Source: Galdieria partita
Lineage: Eukaryota; Rhodophyta; Bangiophyceae; Galdieriales; Galdieriaceae
Length of the DNA: 64,000 bases
Direction of reading: 5' to 3'
NCBI GenBank assembly: GCA_025991245.1
Contig: BQMJ01000001.1
Coordinates: 300,795-364,794, forward strand
The notes under the pieces are model-generated. The model had not been told where the DNA came from. It saw only the letters and a program-made list of their open reading frames with translations, and did not search any database. Shown piece after piece: positions 18,863-31,351 of this stretch. Position 1 is the first letter of the stretch. Every line of letters starts with the position of its first letter. A program made the translations under genes and the position numbers.

Positions 18863-21400
18863 ATGAAGGCTTCTGAATGGATTCAGTCGGTGCAAAAACT
18901 AGTGAAAGAAGATAAGAATATTATAAATAAACCTGTCAAGTTGTTTGGAAGTTGTTTAGTCGGTCTGAATAGGGACTATTACCTTTTATTGCTTTCTCAA
19001 GTAAGCAAGCTTGTCTGGAAGTTCTTTTCACACAAATAAGCTTAGAAGTGTTGTTATAGAACGTCTGTTATTTACTTGAAAACAAACAGGACTCATTCCC
19101 TACAGCTTTTCAGGTGCAATGGAGTTTATTATTGAGTTTTGAAGCAACTGCTATACGTCTTCACCCAAACGGCAACTTGGGTGCTCTTGTAGGTGAACGT
19201 GGCGTTGCTTGTTTTTCCATAGATATTTCCAGCTTAAAGTGGAAAGTTTTTAATCGTCAAGTTATGATTGATGTTGTGGAAATAGGAAGGAGTCGGTCCC
19301 ATGATGGGATGTTTGACTTACGTTCAGATCTTACTGTTGTGGACGTTTGTTGGCATCCTTCCAGTATTAGTCATTTATGTTTACTAACTTCAGATAATAC
19401 GCTCTGGTTCTGGAATGTGTTAACGGATGTGGAGGAAGAAGAACAACGTCTGTCTATGAAAATGCCTGATAATTCCAGTGTAGTTTCTTTTTGCTTTGGA
19501 ACTGGACCAGGTTGGGAGTTTTTTACGATTTATTTAGCAAATTCAAAGGGAGAAGTCTATTATTTATGTCCAGTATACCCATTTGGTTGTTGTATATCTT
19601 TGCAACTTCTGAACTCTTTGCGTAAACAGGTTGAAGCTCGATATGGTGTCAATATTGAAGAAAAAGGCCCGACTTCACAGAAGTTGACTTTTTCTACCTC
19701 AGAAAAAGAAGAGTGGATCGAGAACAAGTTAAGTAGTTTTCGGATGCAACCTAGTTTTGATTCGAATGAACTTGCAATGAGTGAGAATACGGTTACGATA
19801 GAAAGCACAAGACAGCAATATTTGTTTTTAGAGGAATGCTGGATGGCTTGTGAGGTGGACGATAATATAATAAGAGGAAAAGGGCGTAGAGGCTCTTCAT
19901 CATTTCTTTCTCTTGGAAAGACCATGAGTCGATGGGAGCCTAGTCTTCAAGGTCCTATCGTTATCGAAAAAGATAAGAAAAGTGGATTTTATGAAGGAGA
20001 AGATTATTGTTTGTGTGTTTTGGACTCGACAGGTCCATTTCCTGTTCTTATTCATACTTCAAGTTCTGGTTACGTTCGTATTTATATACAATTAGGACAA
20101 TTAGAGCCATTGTTCACCATCTCTCATACTTCAAAAGGAATGGACAGAGATATACAACTGTCTTCTGAAAATGCTGTGCACTTTGTATTGTTCGAAAATA
20201 TTGAGCTTTTTCCTTATGTCCGTCAGGAATCTTTGTGTCCAATTGTGTTTCGAGATTTCGGGGAGTTAGATTGGTATCGCAACAAGTGGATTTCTAATGA
20301 TTTAAAAGAATATGGAGATATATTTTTTATTGGCACCGAGTCACAATTGTTTCTTTTGAGAATTCCATGGCTGCATGTTTCTTTTGAAGAATTGAGTGCT
20401 GGTGCAGATTGGAATAAAAGTAAAATACAGTTGCTAGCCACCATTCCAAATACATTGGAGAACGATTCATCAACAGATTTTTATTTTCTTGTTCGAGGAG
20501 TAACATTTTTTGTAGAAACAGAATGTCTTGGTGTTATTATCAACTTTGGTAATGATCATATGATATGGATTCCTCTAATCCATTGTCCTCCAAAGTCAAG
20601 ACCCTGGGATCAGTGGAGTTTCATGGCATCAGAATTGGATACAATGTTAAAACAGGAAGATGAAGAAACAATTCATTCGCAACGGCCTTTGGAGAAACGA
20701 TGTGAAGAATTGTTGCAAGTCATTTCAAAGCCTCCACGCTATGCAGGTGACCAAAAGTTGACTGGTGTACAGTTGGAAGCTGGACTCCGATTTTTACAAG
20801 ATGTAGTCACAAAGTATAGAGAAGAATATATCAGCAATTTTGAGAAACTATCTCTTATTCTATCGGATGCTTTGGAGAAGTTACCAAAGGGTCTGGAAAA
20901 GGTAGAGAAGAAGTTGGATAAAATACAAACGTTGCTAAAGGAGAGTCAAATGCAACTTGCAAACTTGGAGAAGAGATTAACTGTTTGTAAGAGAATATCG
21001 AAATGCTTATTAGAAAGAGCACAAATTATACGAGAGGCATTAATAGAAGGAAGAGGAAGATTATCCAAAGCGGAATTGGCATGGAAGGAAAGACTCTCTG
21101 TACAGTAAGTATGACAGTTTGAAAGGCAGATTAATCGAAAGTGAAGAATGTCATTCTTTTTTTAGATGGAAGGAGATATCTCACTACCAAAGTCAAATGG
21201 AAGAATTGAAAAAGGCGGTTCAAAGTGCTTCTCAAGGCCTCGTCAAGGAATCCTCAGAGAAGTTTAATTGTTTTACACAGGAAGAACTTGACAACATCTA
21301 TGAGTCCTTGAATGAACATACCGTTGTCCTCAACAAGCTGTTTTCTATGGTCACCAAACTTGAACAAGCTTCCTCAGTGAAATACTACAGTAATAAATGA
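18863..21400 (+). CDS. NUP88: Nucleoporin Nup88 (plant MOS7 homologue)
   Basis: Exons 18863-19000, 19090-21104, 21166-21400; 795 aa; introns 89 and 61 nt. The N-terminal two thirds read as a beta-propeller (VVDVCWHPSSISHLCLLTSDN, then EFFTIYLANSKGEVYYLCPVYPFG), the signature order seen in Nup88. The C-terminal third is coiled coil (LEKLPKGLEKVEKKLDKIQ onward). Nup88 sits on the cytoplasmic side of the pore with Nup214 and controls nuclear export. The first intron is the longest in the block. The gene converges on the kinase gene. Confidence 0.85.
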
Positions 21401-21561
21401 GAGTATATTGAACTGAACAAGAAAGAAATTTCGGACTTCTTTCACATAATATACACAACGAAAAGACAAACAAAATCAGTCTCAAGAAATGATAACACGG
21501 TTTATACTTATTTGCGTTGGATCTTAACTAGAAAAATTCTAAAGTTTACAAGTATGTATGA

Positions 21562-23089
21562 TTAAGAGGCGCGGTGTTTTCTTGCTCTCGAACTATCCAA
21601 ACGAAAATAACTACGAAGGTTGAGAAACCAACTTTGCTGTGGACCCTCTGAAGCTTCCTTGTCTCTCTCGTCCTCTTGTTGAGCATGTTCTTCGCCAATA
21701 TTATATTTCCTTCTCAATCTTCCGGACATTGGTCTATGTAGTCCATCTGCTGAAGATTCTCTATCGGACTCGGGATGTCTTTCTTGAATAGACTGTACTC
21801 TTGGCGCAACTCGAACATTTTGCCTTTCTCCAGAAACAACATATGGGGTCCTTGTTTCTCCACTAGTGGCATCTTGATTCTCCTCCGAAGCCTCCGATGG
21901 TACCGTTGTTTCCTTTCTTGAAGACACAATTTCCAACTGCCTATAAAAAACTCGTTCCAAGCTCGGTTCCGAAGATGCAAGTACTAAACGTAATGAGTCT
22001 TCATCTCCCCAACCCAATGCAACGAGACTTTGAAGAATTACAGGATCAGGTTCCATAACTGCCTCACTATACAACTCACCAGTAGCAGAATTCAACAGGT
22101 CATCAGAATCTACCTCGGGATACTTTGGAGGTTCATGTGAAAGAAACCACGGATGTCTCTTAATAGCCTCTACAGTTATTCGTTTCTCAGGTTCGACCGT
22201 CAACATTGCTCTCAATAGACTCTGACACTCATCTGGAACCTCCGATGGCATATGATAGAGACCTGTTCGTACCTTGTTCAATAATCTTTGAATATTATCA
22301 TCATCAAATGGGAGTCTTCCAGTAAGTAATGCATACAAAATAACACCACAGCTCCAAACATCGGACTTGAATCCGTTGTACATATCACCCATAACTATTT
22401 CTGGTGACGCATAATGTGGTGAACCACACGAAGTTTCCAAAAGGGAACCAGGAGGAATAAGTGACGCCATTCCAAAGTCGGCAATCTTTATATCGTTGTT
22501 CTTGTCTAAAAGTAGGTTTTCAGGCTTCAAGTCGCGGTGGCTATATATAGTTACAGACTTTAATAACTGTTACTTTGTTAGTACAAGTCATCAAGAACTC
22601 ACCAAATAAGCCTTCTGTGACAATAATCTAAACCACTTATGATCTGCTGGAAAAAACGCAAAGCTTCTTCTGGTTCCAGTTTCCCTCGTTCCACTAAATA
22701 ATCAAACAGCTCTCCACCTTCTGCATACTCTATAACTAGGAAAAGATGGCTACTAGTCTCAAATACATCGATGAGCCTTAAAACATGTGGGTGTTCTACC
22801 AACTTCATAACCGCAATTTCACGCTGTACCTTTCTACGAAGATTGGGCTTCGAGTCTAGGAAATCTTTCCTTACAATTTTCACTGCAACTAGTTCGTTTT
22901 GTTCTGTATTGAACGCCAACTTTACTTTCCCTACGATTCTAAGTAGAAAGTGCCACCACTTTGAAAAGTTTACTTACCCGTTGAACCTGTACCCAAAGTT
23001 TTTCCAAGTATATAAGGGCCTACTCGTGGCTTACTTTCGTTGAATTCGTTTAGTAACTCTGTAGGTGCGGTATCTACTTGTGCCGACAT
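21562..23089 (-). CDS. Ser/Thr kinase, CAMKL group (BRSK/SAD or Nim1/Hsl1 type)
   Basis: Exons 23089-22978, 22930-22603, 22540-21562; 472 aa; introns 47 and 62 nt. Gly loop GTGSTGKV, VAIK-type VAVKIV, HRDLKPENLLL, DFG, activation loop LLETSCGSPHYASPE (Thr that LKB1-type kinases phosphorylate in this group), SDVWSCGVILYALL. After the kinase domain comes a UBA-like block (DPVILQSLVALGWGDEDSLRLVL) typical of BRSK kinases, then a disordered Arg/Glu-rich tail. The family controls polarity and the G2/M switch. Assignment to BRSK versus yeast Gin4/Hsl1 is not resolved. Confidence 0.9.
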
Positions 23090-23182
23090 ATTTCCAAAGA
23101 CACACTTTACCCGATCTTCCTTTTGTAAAGGCAAATTTTGATTGAAGAAAGAAATGGACTCAAAGGCATTTATATTACGTCA

Positions 23183-25324
23183 CTAATCAGAGTCATCTTC
23201 ATCAAAGTCATATTTTGACGTTCGTTCCATTCCTTGATATAAAGTAGCGATTCTTGAAGACTTTCTAGTATTTGTAACTGGTCTTTTGTTCTTCGAAAAA
23301 GTCGCAGTGCTTTCTTCTTGAGATTCTGTTTTGTTGAGCGTTTCTTCTTTTCTTTTCTTCACATTATTTGTTCTTTTTCTTTTGGAATTCATAGAAGCAC
23401 TTGGCTTTGCAGCTTGTTTCGATACAACCATCTCTTTGGCACTACCTTTGCTATCTTCTTCTTCAGAGTCGTCTATAAACATGCGAACGAATGATGCACC
23501 AGAGATGTTGGAAGCGTTTTCTTTTTCTGGATTGATCGTTGGAGACTGTTTCTGTTCATCAGGATGAAGATTGCTTCTATCCATTCCCATTATATCATGT
23601 TCATCACTTCCATCCTGCAGCAATTCTCGACAGACTGATTGGATATCTTCATCGTTCAAGTCCTTCAAATATTCTTTCTTTGCAAGAATGGCCTTCTATT
23701 CATTATTTCAGAACAACTAGCACAACTTGTATTTCCATTGAATACCTTGACTTTGGCTAAATAGCTCTCAACGAAATCCGGGATTGCTGAAGTCTCCGAC
23801 TTGAAAACAAACTGTTCCAGTGCTGAGTTGAGGTCAGCTACGGGTAATATACTTAGACTGGAGTTGGTATCCAGAGTCTTCTGTATGAGTCCCAACACAC
23901 TCAACTCATCTAAAGTGTCTCGTTTGTATTGTAACGATTCCAAAGATGCATTGCCACCAACATCTTTATGTTTCCGATTGCTTTTTCGTTGAAATTTCAA
24001 AATTTCAGAACTATTAGCAATTTTTCCAACAAAATGTTGTCCAAATCGTTGAGGACTGATACTTGTGTGAAGATTGGTATATTCTACACGTAATCTCACA
24101 AGAGGTTGCTTCAATCTGGGGTCGATAATCATATCATCCTCCAAATCTTTTAAAGTATAATAGAAATCTGCTTCTGTATTGGTCAACAACTTATCCACAT
24201 ACTTGACAAGAAAGTCTTCAATTTGATCCTTGTTAGCATTTTCAAGGCTTTTTTCTTCTTCCAATCGAATATGTTTCATTACAAACGGACGAACTGTTTT
24301 GAGTCGAATAGGAGTCCATTTGAATTGTTGTCGAAATATTTCCAGAATGGCTACGTGTTTAGGAACTGCTTCTCCTTCAATAAGCGATGTTGCAATCTAT
24401 TCATGAAACAGTCTTTAGTGAGCCTATAGAACTCATGCAGACAATCGATATTCAATACATACACTTGAACCTGGTTGAGTTATACAGGGATTGGAACCCT
24501 GCAGTTCAATCTTACATTCATGTTCGTGGCCCCAAACAACCAAGTCGAGAAAAGAAGGAAACAATTCCTCAAATGCAATATGGCTTCCTCCTTTCTGACC
24601 TCTATTTTGATGGAATACAAACATATGAAACCAATTGGAAAGATCAGATACTTGAGGTCTGAGCCAAGTAACTTTGCCTTCATCATGCCATGTAGCATAA
24701 AGTCTTTCATCTCTAATATTTCCTAAACCATACAAAGCTAGTTTGGTAACTCCTTTCTGTATTAAAAGAGGACAAAGTTGGATCGACTGAGCATCTTTCA
24801 CCTACATGATAACTTTTAAAAGACAGGTTGCTTTCCAATTCACCTACCTTGCCAAAGTAATTGATCAAGTTTGCAAGTTGAAGAATATCCAGAGCAGAAA
24901 ACTGCTCTCCTGAACCGCCTATTGGATCATCATGATTACCATGAATAGTAAATATGGGTAGCGAAACACTATGATAAGGATCTAAAAAGTTCACAGGATA
25001 AGGTGAGTCCAAAACCTCTGCTGCCACTGACAGAAAATCAAGTGCTACTGGTTTTTCACCCAAACAATAGTCACGCAATATTCTCATTGTTCTTACTAGA
25101 CAAGACCTGGAAGGTTTATTTTCATGAAATAAATCTCCACCCAATAACACCATATCTACTTGGTGACGTCTTGCTAACAAAAGAATCTCTTCAAAAGTAT
25201 GAAAACTATCGTCACCTCTTATAGGGTGTCTTTCACAATATCCCAAATGAATATCAGTGGCAACCAATACTTTTAAGACATTTTCAGGAACAAAGTCTGC
25301 ATCTGTGTCTTCCAAAACACTCAT
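23183..25324 (-). CDS. MRE11: Double-strand-break repair nuclease MRE11
   Basis: Exons 25324-24848, 24801-24463, 24396-23746, 23695-23183; 659 aa; introns 46, 66 and 50 nt. Phosphodiesterase motifs are intact: DIHLGY, GGDLFHENKPS, GNHDDP and, after the first intron, WGHEHEC. QPGSS-IATSL-EGEAVPKHV is recovered across the second intron. The capping domain follows, then an acidic/basic tail (DDSEEED, KRKRTNN, YDFDEDDSD) like the C-terminal DNA-binding region of other MRE11 proteins. Apparent frame breaks at 23,665-23,695 and 24,433 are both removed by standard introns. MRE11 works with RAD50 and NBS1 in the nucleus. Confidence 0.95.
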
Positions 25325-25520
25325 TTACAGAAATCAAAAAGGCGCACTTTTTCAACAACACAAAAAGAAAAGTATTCGAGAATATTTTGTATTCGATATC
25401 AATCGCAAAATATTTCAACGCTTCAAGAAAGAGACGCTGTTTATTTCTATGGAATATTTCAAGGCACAAGTATGATAGGGTTGGAATATGTCCTTTTTTA
25501 AATACCACGTTTTACATATT

Positions 25521-25745
25521 TCACTGAAACTAGACGAAAGGTCAGAGACTGGTAAAGGGAAAACCTCGTTTTTGTATTCTAACCTTTTCAAACCCAATGT
25601 ATTTGGCTTGCTCACGGAAACATCTTCTACAAAGATTTAAACCGTACTTTCTTATAAGTCCAGATCTGGCAGAACAAACTCGACACTGACGACTTCCTTT
25701 TCCATAATTTCGCGGATGGCTATACCAAATATTCGAGTGACCCAT
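25521..25745 (-). CDS. RPS29: 40S ribosomal protein uS14 (RPS29)
   Basis: Exons 25745-25584 and 25529-25521; 56 aa, the same length as human RPS29. [18 protein letters not shown] start and zinc-binding [23 protein letters not shown] (C-x2-C...C-x2-C). Without splicing the frame would add 13 unrelated residues; a 54-nt intron instead leaves a last exon with two codons and the stop (GFEK-FQ), matching the short family C terminus. Co-directional with MRE11 and divergent from GFM2, 68 bp between starts. Confidence 0.95.
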
Positions 25746-25813
25746 GTTCTCTTCAAATAGCTTTCACAGAAAGAATACTAAACTACCGACGTCGATCACA
25801 CCCCCCAAATGAA

Positions 25814-28346
25814 ATGCAAACTATAGTCTCAATTGCAAATAAAAGTTGGATGAATAGAACGAGTCTGGTTACTTTGTTATTCAAAGTAGTAGGAAAGACA
25901 AGAAGCTCTTGTTGTAGAGACCATAGATTGAAAAGACATGGAGCATTGTTTGCGAGTTCTTCTATGCAACAAGAGAATAGAATAGCTCAAGATGACTTGA
26001 CAGTGCTTGCCCATGGCAACAAGGTGCGCAACATTGGAATCATTGCTCACGTAGATGCAGGCAAAACAACAACTACGGAAAGGATGCTCTTCTATTCAGG
26101 AAAAATTTCCACTATTGGAGGCAAGTTTGCTTTGACCTTTGGTTACTAATAGCAACTGACAGTTTTCAATAGATGTGGACCATGGAGACACTGTCATGGA
26201 TTACTTGCAAGAAGAACGAGAAAGAGGAATAACTATCAATGCTGCAGCAATTAGTTTTCAGTGGAAAGGTTATTTCATTAATCTGATCGATACTCCTGGA
26301 CATGTGGATTTCACTATGGAAGTTGAACGCTCTCTTCGGGTATTGGATGGTGCTATAATTTTATTAGATGCAGTTGCCGGTGTTCAGGCTCAGACCGAAA
26401 ATGTTTGGAAGCAAACTATTCGTTATCAGTTACCAGTTGTTGTATTTGTAAATAAGATGGACCGCATGGGTGCCAATTTCTTGAAAGCTTCTCAAAGCTT
26501 GAAGAAACTTGAAGCAACTCCTTTGCACTTGCAGGTTCCAATTGTTTTGAATAACGAGTTTCATGGTTTAGTTGATCTTGTTCGGATGCATGCAATTACT
26601 TATCAAGATGAGTTGGGAAAGGAACCTTTTTCCGTTCCTTGGATTACATGGAAACAAACTATTGAAAATCATACCAATGAATTAAAACAACTACAGGAGC
26701 AAGTAACAAAGGAAAGAAAGTCCTTGTTGGAAACATTAGCTGACCATGACGATATATTCATGGATGTTTATCTGAAGCATCTTGAACAACCTAATAAGAA
26801 CATTCTGTCAGAGGAATCTATCCAAGAAGCCATACGTAGAGTTACTTTGCAACGCAAGTTGGTACCTGTTTTGTGTGGAGCTTCTTTAAGAAATCGAGGC
26901 GTACAATGTCTTTTAGATGCAGTAGTATCCTATCTTCCTTCTCCTATAGAGAGACCTGCTGTAATTGGCATCGATCAACAAGGAAAGAAGGTTGAAAGAG
27001 CTTGTTCTCAAAATGATCCTTTTCTTGCTTTAGCGTTCAAAGTGACTTTTGACTTGCATAGAGGGCCGCTTGTGTTCTTAAGAGTCTTTTCAGGTAGAAA
27101 GCGAGCTAAAACAGTTGTTAAGAATGTAAATCAACAGCAGAAAGAAATCCCAAGTAGTTATCTTTTGATATCTGCAGATGATGTTTCCATTCAAGTTCCA
27201 GAAATTGTTGCAGGTGGAGTATATGCTGCAGTTGGACTGAAAGAGACTGCTAGTGGAGATACACTAGTCGACATTCATGATGAAAATGCCTTATTACTAC
27301 AAGGTCTCCATATTCCTTCACCAGTTTTCTATGTTTCTGTTGATGCAGAGTCAACCCGGCATGAAAGAGCGTTACAAGAAGCATTGAAGATACTAACTAG
27401 AGAGGATCCCTCTTTGACTTTAAGATTGGATGAGAATACTGGTCAAACTGTGCTTGGTGGTCTTGGTGAACTTCATTTGGAAATTGTCAAACACCGACTA
27501 ACAAGAGAATTCAAAGTTCCTGCAGTAATTGGTCCTCCAAAGGTAGCATTTAGAGAGACAATCACAGAAAGTGTCGCACATTCATGTATATATGATAAAC
27601 ATTTTGGAGGTCAACACTTATATGCAGAGATATGTCTTCGTATGGAGCCATCAGAAAGAGGTCAAGGCAATAGATTTTCTATTGGAAGTCAATTGAGAAA
27701 GCAACTTTTATTGGAAGGCTCTTTGAAAGAACACCAAATGGAACAAATACTACAACGCAGCAGTAAAAACAAAAATAATTCTTATAAACCAACCTCGTCA
27801 CGTTCAGAACAATCAGTTTTGGAGGCAGTTTTGGAAGGTTTTGAAAATTCTCTTGCTAGAGGAGTCTTATCTGCCAAGCAAGTAGTAGACGTTCATGTAA
27901 CTTTGTTAGATTTGAAGCCTCACTCATCCTTGGAAACAACGAATGCTCTTACCTCATTACGTGCTTGTGCCGTACATGCTATCCAAGAAACTTTATTTCA
28001 AGCAAAGCCTCGTTTATTGGAACCCATTATGCGAGTTGTGATTCATCTGCCTAGTAAATATGTTGGGACTGTTATTGCCGACCTTACTGGTAATATTAGA
28101 CGAGGTTCTATAGTTTCTCTTACAAATGAAGAAAATTCACTCTATGAGAATTCAGAACACTTGAACAAAGTTATCGATGCTCGTGTTCCACTGAGAAGCC
28201 TTTTAGGTTACTCTACTGATATTCGTACGATAACTCAAGGAAATGCCTCTTTCACGATGGACTTGTTTGGTTATGACTTTCCTTCTAGTGAAGCAGAAAT
28301 GCAAGTATTAAAAGAGGAAGGCTTTGGGAGTTCATTACAATCCTGA
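25814..28346 (+). CDS. GFM2: Mitochondrial elongation factor G2 (ribosome-releasing factor), GFM2
   Basis: Exons 25814-26120 and 26173-28346; 826 aa. G motifs [25 protein letters not shown], and the EF-G2 hallmark [22 protein letters not shown]. Domains II-V follow, ending [13 protein letters not shown]. It releases mitochondrial ribosome subunits together with the recycling factor RRF. The ~60-residue basic N terminus fits a mitochondrial presequence. The 52-nt intron must begin with GC (G|GCAAGT..AATAG) to give STIG-DVDHGDT in frame: a GC-AG intron. A 5-codon uORF (ATG at 25,809, TAG ending at 25,826) overlaps the start codon. Confidence 0.93.
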
Positions 28347-28388
28347 GCCAATGATCATCTGCTGCCATTCTTTCTCCGCGCAAAAGTC

Positions 28389-29174
28389 TCAACTACTCAA
28401 CGGATATGTTTCTTTATTCTTCGACTCCTGCAAAAGAAACTGAGATATGGAGTTTCCAATGGTTTGTGCAACTTCAACTGCAAGCTGAACTGTCGATAAC
28501 CAGTCTTCTACGGAAAGTTTTCCATTATGCTGTATTTCACAAAGTTGCGCTGCATGTAAGGGCAATGAAACAGTTATGAGACCAACGGCATTCTCACTTT
28601 CTATCCTATCAGGATCGACAAGATATTCGTGTTTCGTACTTACTGCAACAGTTGCACTTGAAACAAGTGAAAGTAATTCTATGGAGGCATCCGCCAATGC
28701 AAGTGATGTTGCCAGAGTCATTGCGGCCATTGCACTTCCATCGTCTTCCAATAAAACAACAAATAGATCTATTGAATTTTTCGGATACTTGTCCAGGATA
28801 ACTATGGGCTCAAAAACTCTGATTAATCGTATCGATAACAAACGCTCTTCTTCAGAAAATCCTCTACTTGGTATCTTTGCGCTTTCGCAAGAATAGTAAC
28901 AAAACGACGATTTAACAACTTCACAGGTAATTCTTCCACTCATGGCGTTTTCAACTCCTGCTCTTGCACGTATTGGAGGTCTTGGACCATAAACAGCCAC
29001 GATAACCTTTGTTTTACCCAATTCCACATAACCACTACCTGCAGCGTCTGCTATTGTTCCAGTATTCAATACGAGTGGCCTAGGAGCGTTATTGGGTCTT
29101 TCCCGTTTATATTTTGTTTCTAACCAATCAGTTGGTTCAAAAAAAGGTCCATAACGTTGTGATATTCTTTCCAT
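28389..29174 (-). CDS. MTR3: Exosome core subunit MTR3 (EXOSC6-like)
   Basis: 261 aa, single exon. RNase PH-fold ring subunit of the RNA exosome. RPLVLNTGTIADAAGSGYVELGKTKVIVAVYGPRP matches the R-P-LRTG-(15)-GSAYLE-TKV-GPR pattern of MTR3; YPKNSIDLFVVLLEDDGS and SLALADASIEL follow. Catalytic residues of bacterial RNase PH are absent, as expected for the eukaryotic ring. It converges with GFM2 with only 42 bp between stops. Confidence 0.86.
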   Translation of the reverse strand: MERISQRYGPFFEPTDWLETKYKRERPNNAPRPLVLNTGTIADAAGSGYVELGKTKVIVAVYGPRPPIRARAGVENAMSGRITCEVVKSSFCYYSCESAKIPSRGFSEEERLLSIRLIRVFEPIVILDKYPKNSIDLFVVLLEDDGSAMAAMTLATSLALADASIELLSLVSSATVAVSTKHEYLVDPDRIESENAVGLITVSLPLHAAQLCEIQHNGKLSVEDWLSTVQLAVEVAQTIGNSISQFLLQESKNKETYPLSS

Positions 29175-29277
29175 ATTTCTCGAATGTCCTTATAAGAAAA
29201 GAAGTCGTTTCCAAAATCGTCAATTTACTTCAATGCTTAATTTGTGAAGCTATCCTAAGCAAGCCGGTATTAGTATA

Positions 29278-30030
<753 letters not shown>

Positions 30031-30083
30031 TTATTTCTAAAACAAACACAATTGTAAAGAATTATTTAGAAAAGTTCACAACG

Positions 30084-31337
30084 ATGGCCACAGTATGTAA
30101 TAGGAAAGAAATTGAAGCTTCAAAAGATGTTCATATTAAAGGAGACAATCCCAATTTTTTAGAAGATGCTGCTTCACCTCAACAAGGCGTGTGGAAAGAG
30201 AGACCCTTAGAAGTTGGTTTGAAACTTCCTTGTCGTTGGCGAGACGGGACTTGGCAAGAGGCTGAAATTTTAGAAAGGAAGGAAGACAGTCTTTCTGGTG
30301 AATTTTTATACTACGTGCATTATAGCGGTTTTAACAGGCGTTTGGATGAGTGGGTGAACAGTAGTCGAATAGATTGGAAAGCTATAGAAGAAGGACGAGT
30401 TCGATGGAACAAAGGTAATTCGAACAAAAAGAAAAAGGATAAAAAGCGCAAAAGTTCCGAAGATACGGAAAACAAAAAGACGGAATCAGGAAAACTTGAG
30501 AATATAACAAAAGTGAAGAATGTAGATAGAATTGTATTGGGAAAGTATATTATGGAAACTTGGTACTACAGTCCTCTTCCTCCTGAATATCACAATTGCT
30601 CTACTTTATGGGTATGTGAGTATACACTCAACTTTCTACGCTCAGAAGCTGCACTCAAGCGATATCAACAAAGACACAGCATTCGAATGCCCCCAGGTAG
30701 TGAAATTTATAGAAAGGATAATATTTCAGTATTTGAAATAGATGGAGCTGTACAGAAATTTTACTGCCAAAACTTGAGTTATTTGTCAAAGTTCTTTTTG
30801 GATCATAAGACTCTTTACTATGATGTCGATCCTTTTTGGTTTTACGTTATGTGTGAAGTGGATGAATACGGCTGTCATATTGTGGGCTATTTTAGTAAGG
30901 AAAAAGAAAGTGAAGACAATTATAACGTTGCATGTATTCTAACATTTCCGGCCTATCAACGCAAAGGATATGGAAAATTCCTCATTTCATTTTCCTATGA
31001 GCTTTCCAAAATAGAACAAAAAGTAGGTAGTCCAGAGAAGCCTTTGAGTGACTTGGGTTTACTGAGTTACCGGAGTTACTGGAGTCAAGTTCTCGTAGAT
31101 CTACTAAAGAATGAAAAGCAGCCCATTTCGATTCAAGAGATAAGTGAAAGGACGATGATGAAAATGGAGGATATTATCTCGACCTTACAAGTATTGGGCC
31201 TGATCCAATACTACGAAGGACAACATGTACTTGATCTTCGTCGAATTGATAATATCAAGTTTGGTAGTAAAGGATTACTATGTGACCCCTCTTGTATTAA
31301 GTGGAGACCTAAAGTAACTACCTTTGTAAATAAATAG
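30084..31337 (+). CDS. MYST histone acetyltransferase, Esa1/KAT5/KAT8 type
   Basis: 417 aa, single exon, starting MATVCNRKE; the upstream in-frame stretch lacks an ATG. A chromo-barrel (LPCRWRDGTWQEAEI...YVHYSGFNRRLDEWV) precedes a basic linker and the MYST domain. Autoacetylated Lys in DHKTLYYD, catalytic Cys in NVACILTFP, acetyl-CoA loop QRKGYGK, catalytic Glu in SPEKPLSDLG. The usual C2HC zinc finger (residues ~176-204) keeps only its first Cys; the other ligand positions are Thr, Tyr and His. Yeast Esa1 also lacks most of these ligands. It acetylates histone H4 in NuA4-like complexes. Confidence 0.93.
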   Translation: MATVCNRKEIEASKDVHIKGDNPNFLEDAASPQQGVWKERPLEVGLKLPCRWRDGTWQEAEILERKEDSLSGEFLYYVHYSGFNRRLDEWVNSSRIDWKAIEEGRVRWNKGNSNKKKKDKKRKSSEDTENKKTESGKLENITKVKNVDRIVLGKYIMETWYYSPLPPEYHNCSTLWVCEYTLNFLRSEAALKRYQQRHSIRMPPGSEIYRKDNISVFEIDGAVQKFYCQNLSYLSKFFLDHKTLYYDVDPFWFYVMCEVDEYGCHIVGYFSKEKESEDNYNVACILTFPAYQRKGYGKFLISFSYELSKIEQKVGSPEKPLSDLGLLSYRSYWSQVLVDLLKNEKQPISIQEISERTMMKMEDIISTLQVLGLIQYYEGQHVLDLRRIDNIKFGSKGLLCDPSCIKWRPKVTTFVNK

Positions 31338-31351
31338 CCATAAAAATACAA

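Noticed and set aside
23665-23695. Apparent frameshift near the end of MRE11
   Set aside because: A 50-nt intron (23,696-23,745) joins LAKVK to KAILAKKEYLKD with correct phase, so no frameshift is needed.
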